Assembly: GCF_003013715.1 (NCBI RefSeq)
Contig: NC_072812.1
Location: forward strand, 2,480,001-2,544,000
DNA length: 64,000 nt
Source: Candidozyma auris
Lineage: Eukaryota > Ascomycota > Pichiomycetes > Serinales > Metschnikowiaceae
Direction of reading: 5' to 3'
Part shown: in pieces, positions 40,902 to 49,983 of the stretch
Layout of the letters: every line of letters starts with the position of its first letter
Position numbering within the stretch: position 1 is the stretch's first letter
Translations under genes and position numbers: made by a program
The notes under the pieces: generated by a model
Seen by the model: the letters and a program-made list of their open reading frames with translations, nothing else
Database searches by the model: none
Told to the model about the DNA's origin: nothing

Positions 40902-41525
40902 ATGGTGCTCAGCGAGGACAGCTTTGAGAGAGACTTACTACGCTACAATGAGTTGCTCAAACGCTCTGAGGAGTTGGAGAAAGACATGCCTTCAAGACGA
41001 ACTGTAAGAGAGAAGAGAGAGCCTCCACAGGTAAAGAAGAGGGTTGCCAAGGTGAAGAAGCCACTGAAAGCGCCAACGAGGAAAAATCCCACGAGAAAAA
41101 CTCGAACTCAAGGTGAGAAAGTTTCCAAGAAGGAGCCCGAGGAGCTGCCTCGACTAAAGCTCCCCAAACCAGCATACATGACAACGCCCCTGGTAACCGC
41201 CCCTTTGAAGAAGGAGATGAACCGCTCATGGCTACGGATGAAGGCAAAGTCATTTGAGGATATTGTTGTCGTCAATCTGACCTACAGCGACTTGATCAGG
41301 TCTGTGACGAATGCTGGAGACGGTACCATTGACTTTGGGATGAGGCATGGGCTTGTGCCGAAAAATCTTGAGTACGAGAAGAAGCGGTTTGAGTTTGATA
41401 GCGCCAGTGTGTTTGACTCGATCTTGAACCGCCGTCCAAGTTTCAGCGACGACATTGATCGTTTCTTCCGCCAACTCAGCGCCAACTCCTTTGAGCAGGC
41501 CCCCAACGAAGTGCCTCTAGTGTGA
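40902..41525 (+). CDS. Unrecognised protein, basic and probably nuclear
   Basis: I do not recognise this 207-residue product. The N-terminus (about 1-30) is a charged, helix-prone segment (SFERDLLRYNELLKRSEELEKDM). Residues 31-80 are very rich in Lys and Arg (KKRVAKVKKPLKAPTRK), suggesting nuclear localisation or nucleic-acid binding. The C-terminal half (about 105-200) looks folded: MNRSWLRMKAKSFEDIVVVNLTYSDLIRSVTN and SVFDSILNRRPSFSDDIDRFFRQLS. The ATG lies 72 bp after a CACGTG box, as in other real promoters here, and a T22 run follows the stop. The steady frame, sensible composition and promoter spacing support a real gene. The function is unknown. Confidence 0.65.
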   Translation: MVLSEDSFERDLLRYNELLKRSEELEKDMPSRRTVREKREPPQVKKRVAKVKKPLKAPTRKNPTRKTRTQGEKVSKKEPEELPRLKLPKPAYMTTPLVTAPLKKEMNRSWLRMKAKSFEDIVVVNLTYSDLIRSVTNAGDGTIDFGMRHGLVPKNLEYEKKRFEFDSASVFDSILNRRPSFSDDIDRFFRQLSANSFEQAPNEVPLV

Positions 41526-41551
41526 AGGGACGTTCTGAGTCTGCCCTCTAA

Positions 41552-41584
<33 letters not shown>

Positions 41585-42856
41585 TTTCTCCTCGTTGAAT
41601 TCCGGGTCAATTGACGATGATGCCACAAGTAGTGCTATACATGTCATCAGTACGGAGCCGTGAGCTGTATTCTAAGAGATGGGCTAGGGAGTATGCCCAG
41701 CTTGCAAAACATGTGATGGACGGTTGCACTCTTCTGGTCCGCCTTCAACGCAATTGGCCCATTCAGTGCCAGCCAAACACATTTTACCATCAGCCAACTC
41801 TCAAATCACAATTTTGTTCTGCGGCGTCTCTCTGACTTCTTTGTTTTTTGGTCTGCGATCAACACCGTTGTTAGACTATGCGCAGCATAACGGTGAAAAG
41901 CGGCTCACAAGGGCACTAGAGAAAAAAAAAAAAAAAAAAAGATGAAACTAAGAAAACAGTGGGCGAGAGTACGGTGATTGCAAATTGCTGGCAAAACCTG
42001 TGAAATTTGCCGAATTCCTCACGGCCACAGCCAACCCTTCTGTGCCTCGTTGTGAGTGAGTGAGTGTGTGCTCTGTGGTACTTTTAGTTCCGCGAGGACC
42101 ACTGCCGAAGCGTATCCGGACTCCCGGGAACATGTCTTATGTAGTGCGACTGCGCCCCAAGAGATCAAGAAAACGAAGAAATCTCCAAGAAGAAGGAAGA
42201 GTGAAACAAGCTCTTTGATTCAGCGAGTGAGCATAATATTGAAAAATCTTAATCTTCAGCATTGTCCTTGAAAGCTGGCCTTCGTCCACGCTCACAGAGT
42301 CTCGGTCTGGATCCCCGGAGGGGGGCCAATCCGCCGCGGCGCAACGGCACGTGCTCGTAAAATGTCACTTGACAGCTGCCAGCAGGACACACCAAAGGTC
42401 GCCAATTTGTTAAACTCAGACGCTCCCGTTGAAAAGTGCCGCCGAAAGTGGCCTTTCTTGATGGAATGGACATTTTTCCGGGCAAAAAAGGTCCACTTAA
42501 AGCTGTTTTAGCCCATCCCTTCTCCTGCCTTCCGGCGCCCTCAACCCACCTCCCGCGCAGGAGCGAGCGACCCGATTCAGCCTCGTAAGCTCTGGCAGGT
42601 GCTTGAACAAAGGAGGAAAAAGTGTAAAAAAAAAAAGAAAGGCCTGCCATTATGGCACAGCCAGGTGGGTCTCCCCTCTATATATCCTGTGGAATCATCA
42701 ACAACACTTGCAACTACTACGTGTTTTTGTCAACGTCTAGCACATAATTTTTTTTGGCAAGACTTTTTTTTTACCCTCCCAAGCGTTTATTTCCCCAGTC
42801 GCCCCGTGACTGCACTGCCCTGCCCTGCCTGTTCCTCAACATAAATACCGCCCCAA
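41526..42856. other. Spacer with simple-sequence tracts and a GC-rich island
   Basis: This 1.3-kb spacer begins with a T22 tract (41552-41573) and has an A19 tract at 41922-41940. A GC-rich island at about 42265-42600 contains the hairpin GGATCCCC-GGA-GGGG...ATCC (42309-42332) and the CACGTG box at 42347-42352. It has no tRNA or recognised ncRNA consensus. A TATATAT box at about 42678-42684 probably serves the gene at 42857. Confidence 0.5.
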
Positions 42857-43426
42857 ATGGCCATCTTCAGAAACGCTTCTCGAGCGAAAGAACAGCACCC
42901 CCCACACATGGAAAACAGAAAATCCCACCACCAGGAAGACGAACACTACAAAGTCGACACGGGCGCCATCCACGACCCGATTTTGAAGGCCGTCAACGAA
43001 GCGCAGCCTTTTGAAGAGGCCACCGCTGGCCATTTTGGCAGAAGACCGTCCTACTTGTCCCAGGAAAGTGGCAACTTGAAAGACGCTTTCGGTCAGCCCA
43101 TCCGCCAGGCAGACATGCTGAACCCGGCTAGATCAAGAAACGAGAGGCCCTTGGACACCATCAGAGGGTTTGAGTACGCCATCACCGGCGACTTGTCGTA
43201 TAGAGACCAGCTTGAGTCCAACCGTTTGGGATGGGGGTTCCACGAGGATTTCCCCCACTACAGCTTACAAGGGCAAAGTGCCGACGGCCAGGACTACTCG
43301 AGGCCCGTGGCCAGCTTTAGTGGAGGCGAGCAGGCGATGTACCAGGCGAACAACTACAGCGCCTCGTCGTTGAGGCCCGAGGCCAAGAAGAAGAAGAAGG
43401 GTCTTTTTGGCCGCAAGAAGAAGTGA
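42857..43426 (+). CDS. Small charged protein, possibly of the Ymr295c/Ygr273c family
   Basis: The 189-residue product is hydrophilic with no membrane segment or signal peptide. It contains YKVDTGAIHDPILKAVNEAQPFEE near residue 31, SRNERPLDTIRGFEYAITGD near 92, and ends in a Lys-rich RPEAKKKKKGLFGRKKK. The RPLDTIRGFEYAITGD segment and basic GLFGKKKK-type tail remind me of the fungal family that includes S. cerevisiae Ymr295c and Ygr273c, proteins of unknown function linked to the cell cortex or ribosomes. That assignment is from memory and tentative. The poly-Lys end could bind acidic membranes or RNA. The ATG at 42857 is the first after a TATA-like element about 175 bp upstream. The G/C-ending codon use suggests solid expression. 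Confidence 0.8.
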   Translation: MAIFRNASRAKEQHPPHMENRKSHHQEDEHYKVDTGAIHDPILKAVNEAQPFEEATAGHFGRRPSYLSQESGNLKDAFGQPIRQADMLNPARSRNERPLDTIRGFEYAITGDLSYRDQLESNRLGWGFHEDFPHYSLQGQSADGQDYSRPVASFSGGEQAMYQANNYSASSLRPEAKKKKKGLFGRKKK

Positions 43427-43855
43427 GCTGGCGGCTGATGCTGTGGCTGCTGCGACAGAGTAGCTAGTGGCTGGCTGCTAGACTGCTGAGATTTGAAATT
43501 ATGTTACGTTGTATACGAAAAGACAATCTGATGCGTGTGAGCATGATGCGTAAGTTACTCGAAGTAAGAGCGACGCGTAGGGCGACTGGAGGTGTGAATT
43601 ACGTGTATCAGAGAGCCTTAAGATAGTTAATTGCTTTGCTTTGATAAATTGATGAAAATTTTCGACTTTCGTTCAAATCAAAAATGTTCGTCCACTTTTT
43701 CATGCGGAATCTCTTGATTCGCTCCTTATGCCGCTTTAGCCTCTCCTGCCGCTACATCCCCTGTCGGGAGCCCCCTACTACCTTAGTTGCAGCCACTATA
43801 GAATTGTACTATCGAACTGGGCTCTCTCGGGGTTGTGACTATTGTGTCAAACAAA
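43427..43855. other. Spacer upstream of the repeat-protein gene
   Basis: This 429-bp spacer is AT-rich in the middle. The frame of the downstream gene is open a few codons into it but has no ATG there. No motif stands out. Confidence 0.4.
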
Positions 43856-45121
43856 ATGGCTGTTTGGAATTCTTGTGTAGGTTCAGATGTGAAGGCTGTT
43901 CCAGCTGTGAAAAAGGTGGTGAAGGTTGAGAGGGCCACAAAGGAAAACGTGGCCCCCTACGTTGCACAAAAAATGACTTGGGCCAAGGTTGTTAAGGCAA
44001 CTGAGCCAGTGAAGACTACAAAGGAAAGTGAGTCTGCCGCTGCTTCCCCAAAAAATTTGGTGCATAAGCACTCAGTTTCTAATGGGAAGGAGCTACAGGA
44101 TGCATCTCTCAAGGGTAAGTCGAATCTCCAATCTGTGGCAACTGGGGTTACTAATCCTGCTAGGACTTGCACGGCTGCTGACACAAATGAAGCAGATAAA
44201 GAGTTTTTCTTGCCTTCTGACTTTACTTTCTTCAAGGACTTGTTGCTGGAGAAGAATCACAAGACCTACTTGCCAGTTGATTTTTTCAAGTTCAAGGAAT
44301 GGGCCAGAGAAGATGAAAGCTTGTCGTATCTTCCTAAGGACTTCTACAAGTATCCGGAATGGGTCAGTGAGAACGTAAACGCCGTCTTTTATCCTAAGGA
44401 CTTTTACAAGTATCAGGATTGGATCGGTGAAGACGACAACGCCATCTTTTTTCCCACTGATTTCTACAAGTACAAGGAGTGGACGACTGAAGAGAACAGC
44501 ATCTGTTTCTTTCCTAAGGATTTCTTCAAGTATCAGGATTGGACAGAGTTTGGGTATGCGTCATTCCTTCCTTGTGATTTCTTCAAGTACAAGGACTGGG
44601 TAAGAGAAAAGGAGGAACTGTCTTTCCTTCCTTGTGATTTCTTCAAGTACAAGGAGTGGACTTCTGAAAAGCATACCAAGTCATTCCTTCCATGCGACTT
44701 CTTCAAGTACCAAGATTGGACCAATAAAAAGAAGGATTCAATCTTCCTTCCTTCTGATTTCTTCACATACAAAGAGTGGGTAAGTGAAAAGGTGTGTTCG
44801 TCCTTCCTTCCTTGCGATTTCTTCAAATACAAGGAGTGGACCAATGAGAAGGACGATTCGTCTTGCCTTCCTTGTGCATTCTTCAAGTACAAAGAGTGGA
44901 CGAGTGAAAAGAAACGCCCCACTTTCCTTCCCCGTGACTTCTTCAATATGTGGAAACTCGAAAGAGGAAATGTCAGAACAACTCAAAAGAAGGAACTCCA
45001 GTTTTCGCCCGAGCAAATTACGTCTGTCCTTCCTTGTCCTGAGTTTGGCTTTGATTTAATTTTTTACAAGAAGCCAGCAGCTTTGGAGGTAGTTGGTGCT
45101 CAGAGAATTTGCTCGTGGTAA
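43856..45121 (+). CDS. Protein of thirteen 20-residue F-x-P-x-D-F-F-K-Y-K-E-W repeats
   Basis: I do not recognise this 421-residue product. Residues 1-116 are Lys/Ala/Thr/Val-rich and look disordered. Residues 117-370 are thirteen consecutive units of 20 residues (one of 19), with consensus SFLPCDFFKYKEWTSEK plus three variable residues. Pro, Asp, the aromatic pair F-F/F-Y, Tyr and Trp are nearly invariant, while the inter-repeat segment is charged and variable. Units 1-5 diverge (for example FYPKDFYKYQDW) and units 7-12 are very alike, so recent copying is likely. The last about 50 residues end LPCPEFGFDLIFYKK...CSW. There is no signal peptide or membrane segment. The ATG at 43856 is the first in frame. 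The regular Trp/Tyr/Phe spacing suggests a repeat fold or multivalent binding surface; the function is unknown. Confidence 0.85.
   Translation: MAVWNSCVGSDVKAVPAVKKVVKVERATKENVAPYVAQKMTWAKVVKATEPVKTTKESESAAASPKNLVHKHSVSNGKELQDASLKGKSNLQSVATGVTNPARTCTAADTNEADKEFFLPSDFTFFKDLLLEKNHKTYLPVDFFKFKEWAREDESLSYLPKDFYKYPEWVSENVNAVFYPKDFYKYQDWIGEDDNAIFFPTDFYKYKEWTTEENSICFFPKDFFKYQDWTEFGYASFLPCDFFKYKDWVREKEELSFLPCDFFKYKEWTSEKHTKSFLPCDFFKYQDWTNKKKDSIFLPSDFFTYKEWVSEKVCSSFLPCDFFKYKEWTNEKDDSSCLPCAFFKYKEWTSEKKRPTFLPRDFFNMWKLERGNVRTTQKKELQFSPEQITSVLPCPEFGFDLIFYKKPAALEVVGAQRICSW
44204..44965 (+). repeat. 60-bp coding tandem repeat, 13 units
   Basis: The DNA behind the protein repeats has a 60-bp period from about 44204 to 44965, with one unit shorter by 3 bp near 44500-44560. 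TTCCTTCCTTGTGATTTCTT recurs nearly unchanged in units from about 44567 on. Frame is kept throughout, so selection on the protein is likely. Copy number is expected to vary between strains. Confidence 0.9.
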
Positions 45122-46585
45122 CATCAGCAATGGCTCATTTTATATACTTTTGTATCTATCGTTTTCAATTATTTATAAAATAAAAAAAAAGACATAGTTA
45201 AGGACGACGGCGTTGCTCTTGAGCCACGGAGTATCTACTCTGCTTTCTAAAACCAGTAAGCTTCAACTTGTAGGACTCCCCCAAATGAAACGGTATAATG
45301 TGTGTTGAATTTGCAAAATCACTCTTTACAACAAGGACTCGAGACAGACAAATTATTCATAAAGAACTGTCATGTTTCCTTAATTTAGTAAAGTACACCT
45401 AAGCTGCCGCCTGCTAGGAAAAGCGTGCACTGATATAAATCTAATCAACCCACATACTCAATCAAATTAATGAGACCCATATATACATTGGCAATTTAGA
45501 GCTATCAGCTGTTTTAGCTTACGATCGAAAAAGTTACCCAAAACGTGTCTTTTTCGCCTGGTACTGCTACCTCAACAAGTCGCTTCAAAGACTCTTTCTC
45601 TGCATTTCAAGGTGAGCAAAAAAATCGAAGAATTTCTACAAATCCATTCTGATATCCCCCAAATCTGACTGACAGTTCCGGTGCCTACAAAATGCTCACA
45701 CAAGTTTTACTTCAACACCTTTTCTACGCCTTGGCCAAATGGCTGCGAAAACGCTCTCAAACACATAAACAGCCAACAAAAGCATAGATCTTCCGATTCG
45801 AGATTCACAAATCGAAAATGAACGAAAAATGCTTTCAAAATTTTGGGATTTTCCTGAATTGGGCGTCCTGGATGCCTTTGATGCCTTTTCTTGACGTATA
45901 TCCATAACGGCCTTTTTGTATTGTAGAATCACGTTTCATTGGCTGAAGCGTTCGAGCACATGTTACATTTGATAGGAACGTCGAAGTCAACGTGCTGAAA
46001 AAAATAAAATTGACTATAGTGTGCGCTATGTGCAGGTCATTGGCCTCGGTCGTTTAAGGTGGTCGTAACAAAACAAACCAAAAGCAATTTCGGGATGGTT
46101 TTAGAGGTGGCTCACGATATTAAGGCAAATTTAGCTTCCGGTATTATATCGTCGTTTTATCAATTGCAAATCGTGGGTGCAATTGGCCACCTTCATTTGA
46201 CTCGTATAGAGATGTGTCTCGGTCCCGTATACACTCCTTCCTTACATCCACATAATGAACCGGGCGAATACGCTCCCACTCAAGTGCAGATGTACGGGTT
46301 TTTGATGGCCCCTATTTATGACACTGTAGCAGTCGCTTACAACCCCAGATGTTCAACTTACCACGATGGTAGCTTTGGAGGTGGTGCCAACGTCGAAGTC
46401 ACGTGCACTTGCGACGATAATAATTGCAGGAATGTTGTCGCTTCACCCTGGGCTGCATGCAGTCCTCGCTTTCGCAGCCAAAGACGAGAATTTTTTTACC
46501 CTCCATCACTGTGGCGCATATAAATACGCTCAAGTTTCTCAACAAGAAAAAAAAAAAAACATCTCAGCAAAACAGTTTTTTCAAG
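45122..46585. other. SAM2 upstream region
   Basis: This 1.46-kb spacer holds TTTYGCAGCCA at 45740-45750 (reverse) and 46470-46480, TCACGTG near 46398-46404, and TATAAATA at 46519-46526. An open frame from 46095 to 46523 runs through the promoter and is judged fortuitous. An A-rich leader precedes SAM2. Confidence 0.55.
46519..46526 (+). promoter_or_regulatory. TATA box of SAM2
   Basis: TATAAATA lies 60-67 bp upstream of the SAM2 ATG, followed by an A-rich leader typical of highly expressed yeast genes. The TTTCGCAGCCA motif at 46470-46480 is about 40 bp further upstream. Confidence 0.6.
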
Positions 46586-47734
46586 ATGTCCGAAAAGTTC
46601 CTCTTTACCTCTGAATCCGTCGGCGAGGGCCACCCCGACAAGATCTGCGACCAGGTGAGTGACGCTATCTTGGATGCTTGTCTTGCCGTAGACCCACTTT
46701 CCAAGGTCGCCTGTGAAACCGCTGCCAAAACCGGTTTGATCATGGTGTTCGGTGAGATCACCACCAAGGCCCAGTTGGACTACCAAAAGATCATCAGAGA
46801 CACCATCAAGCACATTGGCTACGACAACTCGGAAAAGGGTTTCGACTACAAGACCTGTAACGTGCTTGTGGCCATTGAGCAGCAGTCGCCAGATATCGCC
46901 CAGGGTTTGCACTACGAAAAGGCTCTTGAGGAGTTGGGTGCCGGTGATCAGGGTATCATGTTCGGATATGCCACGGACGAGACCCCCGAGAAGTTGCCAT
47001 TGACGGTTCTCTTGTCTCACAAGTTGAACAAGGCGCTTGCTGACGCCAGAAGATCTGGCGAGCTCGCCTGGTTGAGACCAGACACCAAGACCCAGGTCAC
47101 TGTCGAGTACGAGAAGGACGGCGGTGCTGTCAAGCCATTGAGAGTGGACACCGTGGTCATCTCCACCCAGCACGCTGAGGAGATCACCACCGAGGACTTG
47201 AGAACGGAAATTTTGGAGAAGGTCGTCAAGAGAACCATCCCTGCTCACTTGTTGGACGACAAGACCGTGTACCACATCCAGCCTTCGGGCAGATTCGTCA
47301 TTGGTGGTCCTCAGGGTGACGCTGGTTTGACTGGTCGTAAGATCATTGTCGACACCTACGGTGGTTGGGGTGCCCACGGTGGTGGTGCTTTCTCCGGTAA
47401 GGATTTCTCCAAGGTGGACCGTTCGGCGGCTTACGCTGCTCGTTGGGTCGCCAAGTCCTTGGTGAACGCCGGCTTGGCCAGAAGAGCTCTTGTCCAGTTC
47501 TCCTACGCCATTGGTGTTGCTGAGCCATTGTCCATTCACGTGGACACCTATGGCACCTCCAAGTATTCCTCGGAGCAGTTGGTGGACATCATCAACAAGA
47601 ACTTTGACTTGAGACCTGGTGTCATTGTGAAGGAGTTGGACTTGGCCAGACCAATCTACTTCAACACCGCCTCCTACGGTCACTTCACCAACCAGTCCAA
47701 CCCTTGGGAACAGCCAAAGGAGTTGAAGTACTGA
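46586..47734 (+). CDS. SAM2: S-adenosylmethionine synthetase
   Basis: This enzyme makes S-adenosylmethionine from methionine and ATP, releasing phosphate and pyrophosphate; it is cytosolic and supplies the methyl donor. The 382-residue product (S. cerevisiae Sam2 384) has the ATP-binding GHPDK at residues 15-19, the MAT hexapeptide GAGDQG (near 117), and the glycine-rich GGGAFSGKD loop (near 270) that covers the phosphates. S. cerevisiae has two copies, SAM1 and SAM2; only one is in this window. Codon use is strongly biased to TTG, GCC, GGT and AAG, with no in-frame CTG among about 30 Leu codons, fitting high expression in a CTG-Ser yeast. The ATG at 46586 starts the conserved [15 protein letters not shown]; the frame is open upstream only through the leader. 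Confidence 0.98.
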   Translation: MSEKFLFTSESVGEGHPDKICDQVSDAILDACLAVDPLSKVACETAAKTGLIMVFGEITTKAQLDYQKIIRDTIKHIGYDNSEKGFDYKTCNVLVAIEQQSPDIAQGLHYEKALEELGAGDQGIMFGYATDETPEKLPLTVLLSHKLNKALADARRSGELAWLRPDTKTQVTVEYEKDGGAVKPLRVDTVVISTQHAEEITTEDLRTEILEKVVKRTIPAHLLDDKTVYHIQPSGRFVIGGPQGDAGLTGRKIIVDTYGGWGAHGGGAFSGKDFSKVDRSAAYAARWVAKSLVNAGLARRALVQFSYAIGVAEPLSIHVDTYGTSKYSSEQLVDIINKNFDLRPGVIVKELDLARPIYFNTASYGHFTNQSNPWEQPKELKY

Positions 47735-48428
47735 GCACAGCTTAGAGATTCACACTATACACACGACATGGGTGATAGTTTGCAACAAACCATTGCATCA
47801 TCACAAGCTTAAAAGTTAATGCGACGACTCGCGTATGACCATAGCCCTTCGCTCAACACCGAGGGCTCACCTATATTTACTTCAACCAGATAGTCTTTCA
47901 TTTGGTACACTTCACGGATTTATTTTTTTTTTTTTATTTTTATATTTTACTTTGGGATAGAGTTTTTGCATTAATGGGGTCCTCAACGGACAATTAAGTT
48001 TATAGAGGAATACAGACGTTTTAGTTTGATTCGTTCATCTCATGTAGCGTTGATTGTATTGGTCGTAGGAGATTCTTCGGGTCGCCTATCAACCTCGACG
48101 ATTACATCTACTCATTCACATCCTTGATAAACGAAAGGCATTCCCACATCAATATAACGCCTCTTTATATTTATTCAACCCGTTTAAATCAACATACTTT
48201 TCTGAATTTCTGAGTTATGAACCAATTACGAAAGTGAGTATCAGAAATCACACATGTTTTTCATCTGGATTATTGCATTGTTGTTCATGAATTTAAAGGA
48301 GACTCAGACAACGTGTAGATAACGTTGATGTCCTTAGACTTTCCCTTTAGTTGTTCCTTCCCCATTTTGGGTTCTCCTTTTGCAATTCTTCAAATACTTA
48401 ATGCTAATGCTTTTCACGAATAACAATC
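47735..48428. other. Spacer 3' of SAM2
   Basis: This is AT-rich sequence with a T-rich tract near 47921-47945. No gene is visible; it presumably holds the SAM2 3' UTR and the promoter of the downstream orphan. Confidence 0.45.
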
Positions 48429-49049
48429 ATGTTGCCTTCTTTCGAACCTTCAGGCGTCCTTTATGATAATACTAACGCCCAGCCTTTCTTCTATGATCAG
48501 AAAAGTCAGGAGCTTCTCACTGGAGTGATAGATGAATCACGCTTCTCATTTGTCTTCACACCACATGAAGTACTTCGGAAATGGTTTGAGCCAGATAAAC
48601 TCAATGTGGAAGACAAGGATATACGGTCATACGAACGCCAACTTAAGCTTGATCTTTTGCGTCGCCTGAAAGTGGAAGAAGCCAAACGACTGAATAAAAC
48701 GGATACAGACAACGAGGCATTCTTTCGTAAACCAAAGATGGACGATTCAACTATTGACCCTCAAAAGATACACAAAATTCATTTTTCAAAGGCAAGTTGT
48801 GCAAAGAAGGTTTCTTGTCATGAAGCTGGGATGGTTCCAAAGAAGGAAACGGCCACAGTTCACAAGACTAAGCGAGTCAAATTTGAAGAAAGTGTTCCAG
48901 TTCTTCCAACTGCACTGATCAAAAAAGAGCCAGCTGCTCCCACAAATAAAACTGCAATCATAAACCCAGCAAAGAAAAGGGTCCCAGCTATCGACTACAA
49001 TAGGCTCCAGTTCGAGCGGTGTTTCCCGATCAACAGGCGTGCCCAGTAA
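48429..49049 (+). CDS. Unrecognised protein
   Basis: I do not recognise this 206-residue product. The first 35 residues (MLPSFEPSGVLYDNTN...) look ordered. Residues 50-100 are charged and helix-prone (EDKDIRSYERQLKLDLLRRLKVEEAKRL). The last 100 residues are Lys-rich, with KKEPAAPTNK and a closing IDYNRLQFERCFPINRRAQ that may be a short conserved motif. There is no membrane segment or signal peptide. The frame starts at the first ATG after an AT-rich leader. It lies alone between SAM2 and the convergent lipid phosphatase. The basic, partly disordered composition suggests a nuclear or RNA-associated protein, but that is a guess. Confidence 0.65.
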   Translation: MLPSFEPSGVLYDNTNAQPFFYDQKSQELLTGVIDESRFSFVFTPHEVLRKWFEPDKLNVEDKDIRSYERQLKLDLLRRLKVEEAKRLNKTDTDNEAFFRKPKMDDSTIDPQKIHKIHFSKASCAKKVSCHEAGMVPKKETATVHKTKRVKFEESVPVLPTALIKKEPAAPTNKTAIINPAKKRVPAIDYNRLQFERCFPINRRAQ

Positions 49050-49272
49050 GATGAAGTCCGAGTCAGTGATTGGAACCTCGAAGAACTAACCAAAAGGCAT
49101 TCAACTTCAGGATTTGTATTCCACCGAATGGATGACTTAAAAAAACGTGTTGTCCAGGATACAGCCAGAGCAGCCAATGTTAACAAAGAATCCAATAAAT
49201 GTCTAACTAAAATGAACACTCAATTCACTCAATCAAGCGAGCTCTATAAATAAATACGTCAACCGGATACGG

Positions 49273-49983
49273 CTAAGCAACGTGGAGCTTTGAGTACTTA
49301 TACCACGATAGCGTAGCAGCAGTGATCCCCAAGGCCAGCCCAAAGAACACATCAAAGAAATGGTGTCTATAGTCCTGGACCCTGCTCAAGGCAATGTACG
49401 TGGCCAACAACGCCGGAGCCGCCACCACCAACAACGAGGCAAAGCGAATCTCCTTCTTCTGTACCCTAGCCCACTGCCATGCCCAGAGCAGCAAGTAAAA
49501 GAGCCCCGAGAACCCGATCGACGAGTGGCCCAGCGGCGTCAGCTTCATCCCGTCCACAATGGCCAGGGCGCCTCGAGGCATCGTGCACACGCTGACCGTG
49601 ACAAGCTGGTCAATTGGAGTGCCCTTAGCAGCACCACAGCGGTCGAGAAAGTCTGGGCGTGGGTTACCAATCCAGTTCTTGAGAATATCGGTAAGACAGC
49701 CATTGACTGTCAAGGAAACCCAGAGCCCCAAAAGCGTACGCTGGGAAACAACCGTGTCTTTTGAAAACCCGTACTGGAAAAACGCAATGATCGCCGTGGG
49801 CACTATCGCCGAAAGGAAGTAAAGCTGGTTATCGGTAACTCTCTCATGTTCAGCAAAAGGGTGCTGGAGCCGATGATCTGAGAGAACAAACTGGCGGTAG
49901 AAGGGCTCAGCGGGCTCGAGCCAGAGAAAGAACACCGCAAGAAGCACCGCCACCGTGAGCCAGTCCGGGTGTATTTTGGACAT
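49273..49983 (-). CDS. DPP1: Dpp1/Lpp1-type lipid phosphate phosphatase (PAP2 family)
   Basis: This family dephosphorylates diacylglycerol pyrophosphate, phosphatidate and related lipids at the vacuole or Golgi membrane. The 236-residue product has about six membrane segments and the three phosphatase motifs: KNWIGNPRP (K102 to P110), the PSGH-type motif at 147-153, and SRVQDYRHHFFD (S200 to D211, with catalytic H207). As read by the standard code the second motif is KLTPLGHSS. Both Leu are CTG codons (49540-49542 and 49531-49533); with CTG = Ser it becomes KSTPSGHSS, the canonical motif. S. cerevisiae Dpp1 has 289 residues and Lpp1 274, so this copy has shorter ends. The choice between Dpp1 and Lpp1 rests mainly on KSTPSGHSS and is moderate. 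Confidence 0.9.
   Translation of the reverse strand: MSKIHPDWLTVAVLLAVFFLWLEPAEPFYRQFVLSDHRLQHPFAEHERVTDNQLYFLSAIVPTAIIAFFQYGFSKDTVVSQRTLLGLWVSLTVNGCLTDILKNWIGNPRPDFLDRCGAAKGTPIDQLVTVSVCTMPRGALAIVDGMKLTPLGHSSIGFSGLFYLLLWAWQWARVQKKEIRFASLLVVAAPALLATYIALSRVQDYRHHFFDVFFGLALGITAATLSWYKYSKLHVA

Noticed and set aside
42249..42650. Minus-strand open frame of 133 codons over the GC-rich island
   Set aside because: High GC removes stop codons by chance. The translation is Arg/Gly/Pro-rich without structure, and the same island is open in other frames.
46095..46523. Open frame of 142 codons just before SAM2
   Set aside because: It runs through the TATA box and TTTYGCAGCCA motif of the SAM2 promoter, ends 62 bp before the SAM2 ATG, and has no domain or regular composition.
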